Source: Neocallimastix lanati (nom. inval.) (lineage: Eukaryota > Neocallimastigomycota > Neocallimastigomycetes > Neocallimastigales > Neocallimastigaceae). From it: a stretch of 60,000 nucleotides of DNA. Of this stretch, positions 33,291-44,626 are shown in pieces. A program made the position numbers and the translations under genes. The stretch's first letter is position 1. The number at the start of each line of letters is the position of its first letter. The notes beneath the pieces were generated by a model. That model was given only the letters and a program-made list of their open reading frames with translations, was not told the origin of the DNA and searched no databases. The stretch spans positions 250,001 to 310,000 of the forward strand of contig JACVTC010000070.1 in the NCBI GenBank assembly GCA_016946835.1, read 5' to 3'.

Positions 33291-35479
33291 TTAATAAAAT
33301 AAAAAATTTAATTTATAAATATTATATATTTTAAATAAAAAAAAATTTTTTTTAATATGTATATATATGTAGTAGTGTAACCATAATCAATATATTATAT
33401 ATTATCACAAGTTGAACTAAAATTGATGTTTCATATTATTAGCATAGCATTAATTATAGTAAGATATTTATATAATTAAATATTTTATTTTATTTTATTA
33501 AATTATATTATATTATATTATATTTTATTTATTTATTATTATTATTTCTTATGTAATAGATTATTCTGTTCATGTATTATTTAATTCACCCATCATAAGA
33601 ATAAGAAATAAATAAAGCCTAAACATTTCATTTATTTTTTAAAGTAGACTTTTTTATTTTTCTTTAATTAATAAGGTTTATAACCACAATAATTAATTGT
33701 ACAGTTTTTTTTCGAATATTGATTAACTAATATTATTATTTACGTACCATTTTTTTTTTTTTATTATCATTACTTATTATGCTTACTAGGTGGTTGATTA
33801 ATTGCTATCATTATTTGAAATAATACATTTGAAATTATATTAAATAAATTTATATTTAAATAAATAAATAAATAATAAATAATAAATAAATAAAGTAAAT
33901 ATATATTTAATATTTTAAAATTATATAATATAGTTTTTCAATGATATTATATAAAAAATGTCATTTTCTTTGATGTTAAATAACCAATATTAATAATTAA
34001 TTTTTTTTTTTTTTTTTACCATTTTATCACATAATTATATAAATTATTTTTACCATTGTGTAAATATTTTTTGTGTATTATGTTTTATGTTTTCTGTTTT
34101 TTTTTTTTTTATATATTTATTTTTATTTTTGTTTTAATGGTTTCATCATTTTCGTCATTTTTTTTTTTTCAATTTTTTTATTATTTATGATGAATGTACC
34201 AAGAAATAATTTTCAAACTCAACCTAAAAATATTTTCAATTTATTTTTATGTACTACATGTAACAAAAATTTATATTATATTTATATATTATTTTATAAT
34301 ATTAATAAATATAAAACTATTTAAAATATTATATGTTTTGATGTATTTAATTAATATCCAATTTATTTATTTTTATATATTAATACAATAAGTCAATATT
34401 ATAAATAATATATAATGTTAACTTTAATATTTTTAATTTGTAAATTTTGTTGTTTTACTTTTTATTTTTTTTTAAAAAAAAAAAAGTAAAAATAAACATA
34501 TTAATATAAATAATATACTATTATATTATATTATATGATATATAAATAATATATACGCAATGTAATATAATAATTTTTAATTTAATTTATAATATTTGAA
34601 AGATAAATATATTAATGAATATATTTAATAATATTTAAAAATAAAATTATTTAAATACCTTATTATTTAGTTATTAAATGATTTTATTGCATTTATGATT
34701 ATAATATATTCAATATATATATCACATTTTATTTTATTATTAATTACATTAACTGTATTATCCTTTTTAACCATGAAATAAAAATATAATTAAATAATAC
34801 TACTAAAAAAAAAAAGATAAAAATTAAATTTATTAAATGATATTAAATGAAAATGATATTTTATGATAATAATTGAAAGAAAGAAAGAAGAAAAAAAAAA
34901 AGGAATTAAGTAATAAATCACTGGCATTAAAATAATATAAATTTTATAATTTTTTTTTTAATATTATATTTATTTATAATTTTTTTTTTTTGATTTTATA
35001 TAAAATTGTTTTCTTGATGATAATATCAATTGTTATTAAAATAATTTAAAAAAGAAAAGAGATAAATTAGTGATAAATATATGCTAAGTTACATCTCTTT
35101 TATAAAAAAAATAGATATAAAAATTAATGAAAATGAAAATAAACATCAAAAAAAAAATTTTTTTTAATTTTATTTGAATATTTAAAATATTAATGATTAT
35201 GGAAATAAAATTTAAGTAAAGCCTAAAAATAAAAAATAAAGGTGAAGTAAAAAAGAAGTTTACTAAAATTAAATAAAAAATAAATAAAATAAAAAAAAAA
35301 AAAAGGGTTTTTTATATTGTAATTTTTGTATACATAAGAAAAGTTCTTTCTTAACATTAATTATTCATTATTATCATATATAAATTATTTAATTAATTTT
35401 TATTTACAATATTTTTGTGTTTTTTTTTAATTAATCAAAATAGTAATTTAAATAAAATTTTTGATTTTTATTAATAATT

Positions 35480-35518
<39 letters not shown>

Positions 35519-36180
35519 CATAATTTCTTCTTTCATTTTATTTATTTTATTTTATTTTTATTTTTTAAAATATTTCGAAAAAAGTATAAATTGAATACCT
35601 TTTCCCTCATATTTTGGACTTTACAAATAAACAAACAAAAAAAAAAATAATAGTTAAAATTATAATTTATTTAAAAAATAATAATATTTTAAGTAATAAA
35701 TAACAATAGATATATTTTACATTTAAAATAAATTTATTTTATTTTAATTTGAATTATAATACAAAATAATATTCTATTCTTATTTATTATAAACAAAAAT
35801 TATTTTTCTTTTTTAATAATAAAAGATTTTATATAACTTTTTTTTTACTTTATCAAGTCAAGTTATATTAACTTTATAAAAAGAAAAATAAATTAAAATC
35901 TTAATTAAAATAATAATAATAATAATAATAATAATATAATTAATTAAAAAAATAGATATTTATTTTAGCTTTTTAAAACAAAAAATTTTTTTATTTTAAT
36001 CTTTTATTAAAGAATTATTTGAATAATATTAAAAACCTAAAATAAATATTTTTTTTCTTTAAAATAATTAAAATTAATAATAAATCAAATATAAATAATT
36101 AAAACATAATTAATTAATTAAATAATTCAATAAAAAATTATTATTTTTTTAAAAAAAAAATTTAAATAAATAAATAAAAA

Positions 36181-37278
36181 ATGCAATTCAAAGGTTTATT
36201 AACTTCTGCTTTATTCTTTACTCTTATTGCCCCAGTTGCTTTTGCTGGAAGAGGAAGAGTTTCTTTCTATGAAGACAGACCAACTAAGAGTTCTCCAGGT
36301 TCTTGTGGTTCTAATTATATATATGATTACTATATTGCTTTAAATAAAGAACAATACCAAGAAAGTCTTTGTGGTAAATGTGTTAAAATTGTTTACAATA
36401 ACAAATATTTAGTCGGTCGTCTTATTGATAGATGTCCAGGTTGTGGATATGGTGGTCTTGATATTTCTCCATCTATGTTTGAACATTTCGAAAATAAAAA
36501 AGAAGGTATTTTTACTGCCGATTGGGAATATGTTTCATGTGATAATTACGGTAAAAAGGGTACTTGCTCTGGTTCAAATTGTGGAATGTCTTCATCATCA
36601 AATTCAAAGGCTACCACCACTACTTCCAAGAAAACTACAACTACCACTGCAGCTGCAACATCTAAGCCTGTTACTTCCAGTGCTCCTAAACCAATAACTA
36701 CTAACGTTAACGCTAGTAGTACCGGAAAAACTATTCCAACCACTCCATCAAATGTTAATCAACAACCAAATAACGCTTCTTCTGCTGCTGCTAATTCTAC
36801 TGCTAATGCTACTACCGTTACCATTAATCAAAAGGCAACTGAAACTCCAAATAGTACTGTCACCAATAACAACAATAATGGTAACGTAAGTGGTAATGGA
36901 AATGGTAATGACAATAAGAATAAGAAAGTAGAAATTGCTGGTGTTAGTGAAGAAACTAATGATGATTCTTCTACTAGTTATGTTCTTCCACTTACTGGTG
37001 CACTAATGGTTTCTGGTGCTGCTGGTGTTGGATTAGTTTATTTCTCCAGAAATAAACAAGAAAATATTCAAGGTTTAAAGCAAAAATTCCCAGAAGCTTT
37101 CAAGAATATTAAGCGTTCTCTTACTAAGGGTTCTTCTATTCGTCGTAAGGTTACTCGTACCTACACTAAGAAGAGATCACAATTTGAAGATGATAACGAT
37201 GCCAACAACAATTCTACTACTACTACTAGTAATCCAAATGAAATGGATATTAGTGAAACTCGCATTAACATTAACTAA
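36181..37278 (+). CDS. Expansin/RlpA-like double-psi beta-barrel protein, membrane-anchored
   Basis: A 365-residue secretory protein. Residues 1-22 are a signal peptide (AFA-type cleavage). Residues 24-122 form a double-psi beta-barrel domain related to expansin domain 1, RlpA and barwin: GRVSFYED, GSCGS, LCGKCVKIVYN, then GRLIDRCPGCGYGGLDIS, PSMFEHF and the final W-x-Y-V-x-C. Six or more cysteines suit extracellular disulfides. Residues 136-265 are a Ser/Thr/Asn-rich stalk, probably O-glycosylated. Residues 267-288 are a transmembrane helix (YVLPLTGALMVSGAAGVGLV), followed by a basic cytoplasmic tail of about 75 residues rich in Lys/Arg. There is no carbohydrate-binding expansin domain 2 and no dockerin. 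The likely place is the cell surface, acting on wall polysaccharide by loosening or binding; this is inference from the fold. Start is the first ATG after an A-run, and AATAAA-like sequence follows the stop. Confidence 0.88.
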   Translation: MQFKGLLTSALFFTLIAPVAFAGRGRVSFYEDRPTKSSPGSCGSNYIYDYYIALNKEQYQESLCGKCVKIVYNNKYLVGRLIDRCPGCGYGGLDISPSMFEHFENKKEGIFTADWEYVSCDNYGKKGTCSGSNCGMSSSSNSKATTTTSKKTTTTTAAATSKPVTSSAPKPITTNVNASSTGKTIPTTPSNVNQQPNNASSAAANSTANATTVTINQKATETPNSTVTNNNNNGNVSGNGNGNDNKNKKVEIAGVSEETNDDSSTSYVLPLTGALMVSGAAGVGLVYFSRNKQENIQGLKQKFPEAFKNIKRSLTKGSSIRRKVTRTYTKKRSQFEDDNDANNNSTTTTSNPNEMDISETRININ

Positions 37279-38820
37279 ATAAATAAATAAAAAAAATATT
37301 ATACTATCCAAAAAAAAAAGATAATATTAAAAATAAGAATGAAAAAAAAAACAATAAATAATTAATTAATAAACAGAAAAAGACAAAAAAATTAAAAATA
37401 AATTAACAATAAATAAAAAAAATAACTATAAATAATTAATTACGAAACAAAAATTTAAAATAAATACACACATACAAAAACAAATAAACAAAATAAAAAC
37501 AAAAAAAAAAAAAAAAATTAAAAAATAGCATAAATAAAAATAAAAATATAACAATAACATATAATAATATATAATTAAATAATAAATAAAAGTATTAATT
37601 AATCAACAAATAGGAATGATAAAAAAATTATTATTATATATATTATATGTTAATTTGTCTACATTTTGTCACTAAAAATAATATTAAAATTCATATAAAT
37701 ATTATAAATAATTATATAAAATTTTATATGAAATTTTTAAATTTTATAAAATAAAATAAAAAAAAAATTAATATGACAAGCAATTTATTATTTTTTTTTT
37801 TTAAAAAAATTGAAAATGAGGTAAATTAATATGTATTCTATTATATTTATGAAGAAATATAATATTATAATATAATATAATATATATATACATTTATTTA
37901 TTTTCTTCATCATTATTTTATAAAATTATAAAAATTTTAAAAAAAAATAGTTTTTTTCTATGTTATATAAAGATTTATATATTTATATATTTATTTATAT
38001 ATATATATATAAATATATTTCTCTTTTGTCTGAAAAATATTTAATAATAATCAACTAATATTTTTTTTAAATTGTAATATAACATAAGAAATAGTAATGA
38101 TAATAATTTATTATATATTATATTTTTTTTTAAACAAATTTTATTTATTAATATACACTTTTTATAGATAAAATGTAAAGTTTTTTAGTTTTTGAAATAT
38201 ATAATTAAATAATATTATTAATATAAAAAATATATAGTTTAAATATTATAAAAAAAAAAAAAAATTATTTTTAAAATTTTAATAGTAGAAAGGAAGAAAA
38301 ATTTTAATTATTATTTTTTTATTAGATAAAATAATATAATATTAATATAAAAGAATAATACAATATATATATAAGAAAAAAAAATTTTTTTAATTCTTTT
38401 TTAAAATTATAAATTGATTTTATAATTTTTTAAAACTAATAATTTTTTTTTTTTTTTTTTTTATATTATATATTTATTATTTTTAAGATAAAAGAAAAAA
38501 TATAAATTTTTTTAATATAAATGTGTAAGATAAAATATTTATTACAAATAATATATAATATAAAATATTTATAACAAATATATATAATATAAAAATATGA
38601 AAAAATACTGTTATAGTTAGAAATAAAAAATATTAATTATAAAAAAAAAAAAAATAATGCAAATATAATAAGAAAATAAAATAATAATAAAAAACAAAAA
38701 AACAAAAAAAAGATTTTTTTTTTAAATCTTTTTTTATGTTCATGGAATGAGTGTTTTTTTTTTTTTTTTTTATTTTAAAGTTTAAAGTAATATATAAAAT
38801 AATATAAATATATATATATT
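37279..38820. other. AT-rich intergenic region
   Basis: 3' flank of the expansin-like gene with TAAATAAATAAA just after the stop (possible polyadenylation signals), then A/T desert with A-tracts, T-tracts and a short tandem pair AAAATATTTAT[T/A]ACAAAT near 38531-38582. No gene seen. Confidence 0.75.
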
Positions 38821-38852
38821 TAAAGTTTGCAATGATAATTGAATAAAAATCC

Positions 38853-40052
38853 TTGGATATTTCTTTAGATTCAGAAAAGGATTATGATGATAATATTTAT
38901 TATTTTATATTGAGTACATATGTCAGAGAAGGATCTAAAAATGGTAAAACAAATACAGAAAACAATGACTATATTAGACATAATTCAACAATGAGTACTT
39001 ATGCTTTATCTCGAGATCTAAGCATCCCTCCTATTGCTGGTATCTGCGCAGCCTTACAGATTAAATCATTTGCAAAATGGAGTAAATCAAACTGTATCAT
39101 AAAGGATCTTATTAAATCTATTCCCAAAATGCCTTATTATTCCTGGACTAAAGAATCTAGAACACTATATAAAAAAATCAAAAAATATAAATGTGTAAAA
39201 TATGACGATATTATAGAACGTTACTGGAAATCAGTTTCCAGATTTCAAGGTATTAAAGGTCAAAACTACGATAGTAACAAGTTCTCAAACAATAAAGCTA
39301 TAATAATGCTTAGCTTAAAATATCCCCAATTCAACTTAGGATTTTCGTGGATTATACGTTTACGCTGTGGTTATAAATACAATACTACTATTGCTATTAG
39401 AATGGGTAGAGTTTCAGAAGATTGTCCAAAGTCCTGCCCATGTTGTGGTGAAGGTAATCAATCTTTTGAACATTGGATTTTTAAATGCGATGCTCTTGCA
39501 TCTTTTAGATGGAATTCTTTAAATTTCATCGATGATCTCTATGTTTTATTCCTTAGGAAGATTAGAGCGTTTAATCCTCTTTCTTCCTATGACTCTATTT
39601 CTGATTTTGAAGATTATATCAATCATTATATATACTTGTTCCTTCTTGGTGGGACTTTAGTTTTAAATGAACTACATTTCGATAGTGGGGAACAGAGACA
39701 TTTAAATGAACTACTTTTCAAAGGTTCATCTGAGTCACCTGTTCCAAAAATTGTGGGCTTGGCGGAATTCTTAACAAATGCAATACCTATCATAAGTAGT
39801 TCGTTTGAGCTATTATTTGATAGGTATTGCAAAATATCAAACTTAACCAAGAGCGTCGACGTCGTACTGATAAGGCATAATGAAAATACAGGATTATCAT
39901 CTATTACTACGAAGGGTGATTCTCGCCCTAGTAGCTCAATAAATGATGAATCCGGGGAGAGTTTAGTGGACACCACACTATCTATTTTAAGGATGTTACT
40001 TCTAAATTTTATTTCTTTTTTATTTGATAGGAAGGGTAAAATTCCCGCATAG
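38853..40052 (+). pseudogene. LINE ORF2 C-terminal domain, 399-codon open frame
   Basis: A long open frame, but a chimera. Its first 27 codons come from the older LINE (up to the duplicated target 38921-38933), and from residue 28 it is the C-terminal part of a 5'-truncated ORF2. That part holds the thumb/connection segment (SRDLSIPPIAGICAALQ, 53-69), then LGFSWIIRLRCGY (162-174), then the RT-linked zinc finger CPCCGEGNQSFEHWIFKC (195-212 region; Cys195, Cys198, His207, Cys212), as in L1/Tad-type elements. The C-terminal 180 residues are of unknown fold. No RT catalytic residues are present, so it cannot be an active polymerase. The frame has stayed open for 1.2 kb, in line with a recent insertion. 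Its ATG at 38853 is accidental. Confidence 0.85.
38921..38933. repeat. Target site duplication of the nested LINE (left)
   Basis: TGTCAGAGAAGGA, repeated exactly at 40240-40252 after the A-tail. The preceding A also matches the tail end, so length is 13 or 14. Confidence 0.92.
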
Positions 40053-40207
40053 TACAACTTGCCGAAATACATAGTATTTTCGAGCTTTTTTATTTTTTAT
40101 TTTTTATTTTTTAATTTTTTATTTTTAATTTCAAATGTACTTTTCACCTACATGTATTTTTTAAAATAAAATTTAATAAAGTTTTTGGAAGTGTATTCTC
40201 TTCCCTG

Positions 40208-40239
<32 letters not shown>
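38934..40239 (+). mobile_element. 5'-truncated LINE inserted into another LINE
   Basis: A 1306-base insertion bounded by 13-bp direct repeats and ending in 29 A (40211-40239). After the ORF2 stop at 40050-40052 there is a 3' UTR of about 158 bases ending GTATTCTCTTCCCTGTCT before the tail. Removing the insertion and one repeat restores an alignment of the host copy with the paralogue at 41764-41800 (ATATGTCAAAGAAGAAAATT versus ATATGTCAGAGAAGGAAATT). This is the signature of target-primed reverse transcription with 5' truncation. Confidence 0.93.
40211..40239. repeat. LINE A29 tail
   Basis: 29 consecutive A between the LINE 3' UTR and the right target duplication. The length suggests a young insertion or later slippage. 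Confidence 0.9.
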
Positions 40240-40241
<2 letters not shown>

Positions 40242-40252
40242 TCAGAGAAGGA
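40240..40252. repeat. Target site duplication of the nested LINE (right)
   Basis: TGTCAGAGAAGGA, the exact partner of 38921-38933. Confidence 0.92.
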
Positions 40253-40602
40253 AATTTGAAAATAAGGATACTTACCTTGCTTTTTTGGACCTTAAAAATA
40301 GTGTATGACTCAGTGCCCATATATAATGTACTAATGAAGATTCATCACTTAGGTATTAGAGGTAAGTGCTTTATTTTATTGAAAATTTATACTTATCTTC
40401 CAAGGTTTGTGTAAGAGTTGATAGACAATTATCGGAATCATTTAATATTAAGAAAGAAGTTCGTCAAGGTTGTCCCCTCTCACTAATTTTGTTTAACTTG
40501 TTCATTAATGATATTTTTAATAATTGTAATAAATATGGCATCTCTATTGGTGATAAATGTTGTTGTGGAGGTCTTTTTTGCAGATGACATTGTGTTATGT
40601 GT

Positions 40603-40643
40603 AAGTTCGCAATAATTGCGGCTATAAAAAAAAAAAAAAAAAT
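40603..40643 (+). mobile_element. 41-bp A-tailed micro-insertion with 7-bp target duplication
   Basis: TAAGTTCGCAATAATTGCGG followed by CTAT and 17 A interrupts the RT frame just after the FADD motif (ADDIVLC). It is flanked by TTATGTG at 40596-40602 and 40644-40650. Its unique part, TTCGCAATAATTGCGGCTAT, recurs at 41347-41366, where it also runs into an A-tract and forms the 3' end of the older LINE tail. So it is a copy of only about the last 20-24 bases of an A-tailed element. Confidence 0.8.
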
Positions 40644-41346
40644 TATGTGCTCCAACAAGATCCCAACTTAAGAAATTGTTAAAGTTTGCCAATAAATGGG
40701 CTAGAAATAATGAAATGAAATTTGGTATCAATAAAATGTGCTAGTCTAGTAGTACGAGGGGAATTTTCTAGTTTTTTTTTATAATAGTAATCCTACCTTC
40801 TATCTTTCAAGTCAAGAGTTACATAAAACGAATTGCTATTCCTTAGGTGTTCCATTTTCAAATGATTTAGAATTGAAACCGATCATACAGCGAATGTATA
40901 ATAAAGTTAGAAATTCACTTTATTCCATTAAAGGATTTCTTAAGAACCCTCATATTCCTATCCCTTATAAAAAAAATGTTATTTTCAGCCATAGTAATTG
41001 GACAAGTTTCATATTATGCTCCTCTACTTGAATTTAACAGAGATAGAACGAGAAGTACACAGACACTAGTTAATTCAGGATTATACTGGATTGAAGAATT
41101 TTCTAAAGGGAATAGTTTTACTTCCTTTTATTGTGTTTCTAAAGAATTTAACATTCCTCCTCTTTATTTATACACTTATTTTTGATTTTTACTTTTTATT
41201 TCATATTACTATTTCTTTATTATTATGTTCAAATTGGACAAATAATTTTTTTATTTATTTAATAATTCTGTGTTTTTTTTTATTTTTTTATTAAATTTAA
41301 AAGTATTCATGTATTTTATATAAGAATAAATAAATAAAGATTAAAC

Positions 41347-41378
41347 TTCGCAATAATTGCGGCTATAAAAAAAAAAAA
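41347..41378 (+). other. LINE-type 3' end with A12
   Basis: TTCGCAATAATTGCGGCTAT followed by 12 A, preceded by AATAAATAAATAAAGATTAAAC. It contains the small inverted repeat GCAATAATTGC. This is the probable 3' terminus of an element whose truncated copy is the micro-insertion at 40603-40643. Confidence 0.6.
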
Positions 41379-41379
41379 T

Positions 41380-43790
41380 TTAATGAATTTAATTTATCCG
41401 ATAATCAACTATTAGAGTGTTTAATCCTCTTTCTTTCTATGATTCAAGACACTTCTTCAGATGTTCACTTACTCTGATTGTACTAAATGTTTATTTTCAT
41501 TATTTAACAAAATCTGGGATGGTGATTTCCCTGAAAGGTGGAATTCTGCTACTATAATATCAATTCCAAAAAAAAAAAAGGTGATTTTTCAGATTGCATT
41601 AATTATCGTGGTATTTCTCTTATTAATGTTGGCTTAAAAATTATTTCAAAGATTGTTACTAATAGAATTGCTAAATATGCCCTTGAACATAAATTTGTTA
41701 GACCTGAACAATTTGGATTTAGAAATAAAGAAGAATGCATAAGTTTATATATTTCAATTAGAGAGATATGTCAAAGAAGAAAATTTCAAGGAAATTTTAC
41801 TTATCTTGCTTTTCTCGATCTTAAAAAAAGCCTATGATTCAGTACCTATCTTTAATATTTTGACCAAATTATATAACTTAGGAATTAGAGGTAAATGTCA
41901 TCTGTTTTTAAAGAATCTTTATCTATCCTCTAAAAGCTCATGCTTTTTTTAATGGGAATCTCTCTGAAGAATTTTCGATTAATCATGGTGTTAGACAAGG
42001 ATGCCCTCTATCTCCTATTTTATTCAATTCGTTCATTAATGATATACTGGGTAATTGTGATAAGTATGGTGTATATTTAGATTCTCAATATTGTTGTGGT
42101 GGACTTTTTTGCCGATGATATTGCTTTGGTTGTTCCATCTAAGCAAGCTCTTAAGAAAATTTTGAATAAAGTTCATGAATGGGCTATTAAAAATGAAATG
42201 ACTTTTGGAATTAATAAGTGTGCTACTCTTGTTGTAAAACCGATTAACTTTGTTAAACCGATAAATTACGAAGATCCATCTTTCTTTATTGGTAGTAACA
42301 AATTACCTAAAATTGACAACTATACTTATCTTGGTATTCCTTTTGATGAATCATTATCATTGAAACCTATACAATCCAAATTATACAGTAATTTAAATGT
42401 CAAATTAAATTTTGTACTATCGATTTCTTATAAATAAATCTATTCCTCTCCCATTGAAGAAATATGTTTTAATTTTGTTTATTCTTAGTCTTGTTATATA
42501 TTATGCTCCTCTCTTTGGTTCAAATAAGAGTAGATACTCTAAAGCTTAAAATATTATTGATAGAGGACTTTATTGGAATTATGGATTTAAATCTCGTAAT
42601 TCTTATGCTAGTCTCTATAATATTACTCGTGAATTGAGAATACCTCCACTTTCAGCTATCTGTGCAATATCTCAATTACGATGCTTTAGAAAATGGAAAA
42701 ATTCATCCTGTATTATTAATCATCTCACTAATAATATTCCTACTATGTCACATTACTCATAGACAAAAAGAATCAAGGACTTTGGATAAGAAATTAAATG
42801 GTAAAAAAAAACATGTGAAATAAAAAAGTTTTATTGGGAAAGAGATGTCTTCAAATCCTCAAAAGTTAAAAAAGCAATTATTTACATGGAAAATGATTTT
42901 GGATTTATTTCAGAAATCAGAAACTTAACATTTCAATATCCTAAGTATCAGTTGGGATTCTTTTGGATTTCTCGAATTAGGTGTGGTTTTATATTTGACA
43001 TGAGTATTTTTCATTAAAAGAAAAATAGTCTCAGAAGATTACCCTAAATGTTGCCCTTGTTGTGGTGTTAGTGTACCTAGCTTTTCTCACTGGATCTTTG
43101 CCTGTAAAGAATTGGAATATTACAGAAATTAAATCTTTACCTTTTCTAGATGATCTCTTTTTGAAGTTCGCAATGATAGTTGAACAAAAAATCCTTGGAT
43201 GTTTCTTTAGATTCAGAAAAGGATTATGATAATAATATTTATTACATTATATTGAGTGCTCTTCTTGGTGGGCCATTCAATATATTCAAAAATTAAAGTT
43301 AATGATGGGGAACAAAGACAATTAGTTATGAATATTTTTTTTTAAACAAAATTCAACTTCGTCGACTGTTCCGTATTTTTTTGTGGGGATGGCGGAGTTT
43401 CTAACAAACGTAATACCATTAATATGTCGATCTTTTTAGATTGATGATGAAATGGTATTCCGTTGAATCTACCGTTGCCGAGAGCGTCGAAGTCGAAATG
43501 ATAAGGCATGGATTTTCACCTCCTGGTAAAAGATCAGATACAGATTTGGTTGATAACACTAATTCTGAAATTTTTACTTGCAATAATGGACGTGGTGTTA
43601 TCATTGAGGAATGGGAAAAAAGTTTAGAAAGTATTGTTTCTATTGCACTTTTATAATTATTATAATATATAATATTTTATTTCATGTATTTTATTTTATA
43701 TTTTTTCATTTAAATCATGTAATTTTTATTATTATTATAGATTAAAATAAAGTTATTCACTAAGTCTAAATAAAAAAAAAAAAAATAGAA
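41380..43790 (+). pseudogene. Third LINE copy (RT through C-terminal domain)
   Basis: The most complete RT of the cluster. In order it encodes LFNKIWDGDFPERWNS (about 41500-41545), IPKKKKGDFSDCINYRGISL (about 41562-41620), RPEQFGFRNKEE (about 41701-41735) and TYLAFLDLKK, followed by YDSVPIFN in a new frame (41833). Then come INHGVRQGCPLSPILFNSFI (about 41980-42040), GLF and FADDIALVVPS around the catalytic FADD (about 42105-42145), INKCATLVV (about 42213-42240) and the zinc finger CPCCG-V-x-SFSHWIFAC (about 43050-43107). The C-terminal part is chimeric (see 43165-43258). Frameshifts lie at A- or T-tracts (near 41822, 41945 and 42105). It ends in ACTAAGTCTAAAT plus A-rich tail near 43762-43800. 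Dead copy, same family as the others. Confidence 0.87.
43165..43258 (+). repeat. Misplaced RT fragment inside LINE C-terminal domain
   Basis: About 95 bases (GTTCGCAATGATAGTTGAAC to ATTATATTGAGTG) are nearly the same as 38826-38917, the start of the RT in the older copy. Here they sit between DDLF and LLGG of the C-terminal domain, replacing the segment that reads FNPLSSYDSISDFEDYINHY in the nested copy. Confidence 0.75.
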
Positions 43791-43799
43791 ATAAAAAAA

Positions 43800-44583
43800 A
43801 AAAATATAGTTTCTACATATTATCATTGTAATGAATCTATTGTATTTTTTTACTTTAGCATTTATTTTTTATATATATTTTTCTATAGTTTTATTTGAAT
43901 TCTCATGCAGCTATTTTTTTTTTTTTTATGTTAATGTAAATATATGTTAACAATCCTTTTTTTTTTTTTAAATATTTTGTGAAAATTTTATATTGATATA
44001 AACCAAATATGTGTAGTAACCTATTGGTATATTTAATAATAATTATTAAATATTGAAATCTATATCTTTTCTTAATAATAATTTTAAAATAATTAATTAT
44101 ATGAATTATATATTAATATATATTCTATAATGTATTAATTAGAATAGTTATTTTTTTTTTTTTATTTTAAATGTTTTAAAATATTAATTTAATATATTTT
44201 AACTTTTAATAATTTTTTTTTAGAATTAATAGTTATATTTTATATTCGATATTATATTATAATGAAATATGTATAGTTAATATTATTAGTTATATTATCT
44301 ATATATTATTATTTTATTTTTTTTAGTGTATTATTAAACTGTCATTTTTATATGTAAATAATCCTAGTGATAACTATCCTTCGCATAATTTATTAGACGG
44401 AGGTAAACTTGGTTAATTTCTAGGATAGAAAAGAATTGAAAAAAACATTAATAGTAATAAAAATAATATAATTATATTAAGTAAAAATACTAGCACAAAA
44501 AAGATTTTTCTTTGTTCTTTATGTAGTAATTGATAAATATTTAAGTAAAATTAACAACTTAAGAATTTTATTGTATGAATAAT

Positions 44584-44626
<43 letters not shown>

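Larger units (their letters stand above)
30445..36180. other. AT-rich intergenic region
   Basis: A 5.7-kb desert without a supportable gene. It has TTATTA and ATAA simple repeats, the 27-bp repeat at 32748-32850, a triplet-rich patch at 33125-33290 and many A/T tracts (for example T-runs near 31183, 35484 and 34004). Open frames at 34.07-34.39 kb are Phe/Tyr/Ile strings produced by base composition. Confidence 0.75.
38822..41378 (+). pseudogene. Older LINE copy (RT region), split by a nested insertion
   Basis: A broken non-LTR retrotransposon ORF2. The part at 38822-38933 corresponds to the first RT blocks (KFAMIIE, FRKG, then CQRR in the frame that joins 40240). The second part resumes at 40253 after the nested copy. 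It encodes KFENKDTYLAFLDLK, then YDSVPIYN after a frame change, VRQGCPLS-LILFNLFINDIF (40453-40515), GLF and ADDIVLC around the catalytic FADD (about 40575-40600), then FANKWARNNEMKFGINK (about 40684-40733) and IFSAIVIGQVSYYAPL (about 40980-41027). It ends in a new tail with GGCTAT plus A12 at 41367-41378. Frameshifts and stops are frequent, so it is dead. The third copy at 41380-43790 is a close paralogue. Confidence 0.85.

Noticed and set aside
34073-34391. Two overlapping open frames of 83 and 65 codons
   Set aside because: Phe/Tyr/Ile-rich with no structure; expected in AT-rich DNA.
39626-40072. 148-codon minus-strand open frame
   Set aside because: Antisense of the LINE C-terminal domain.
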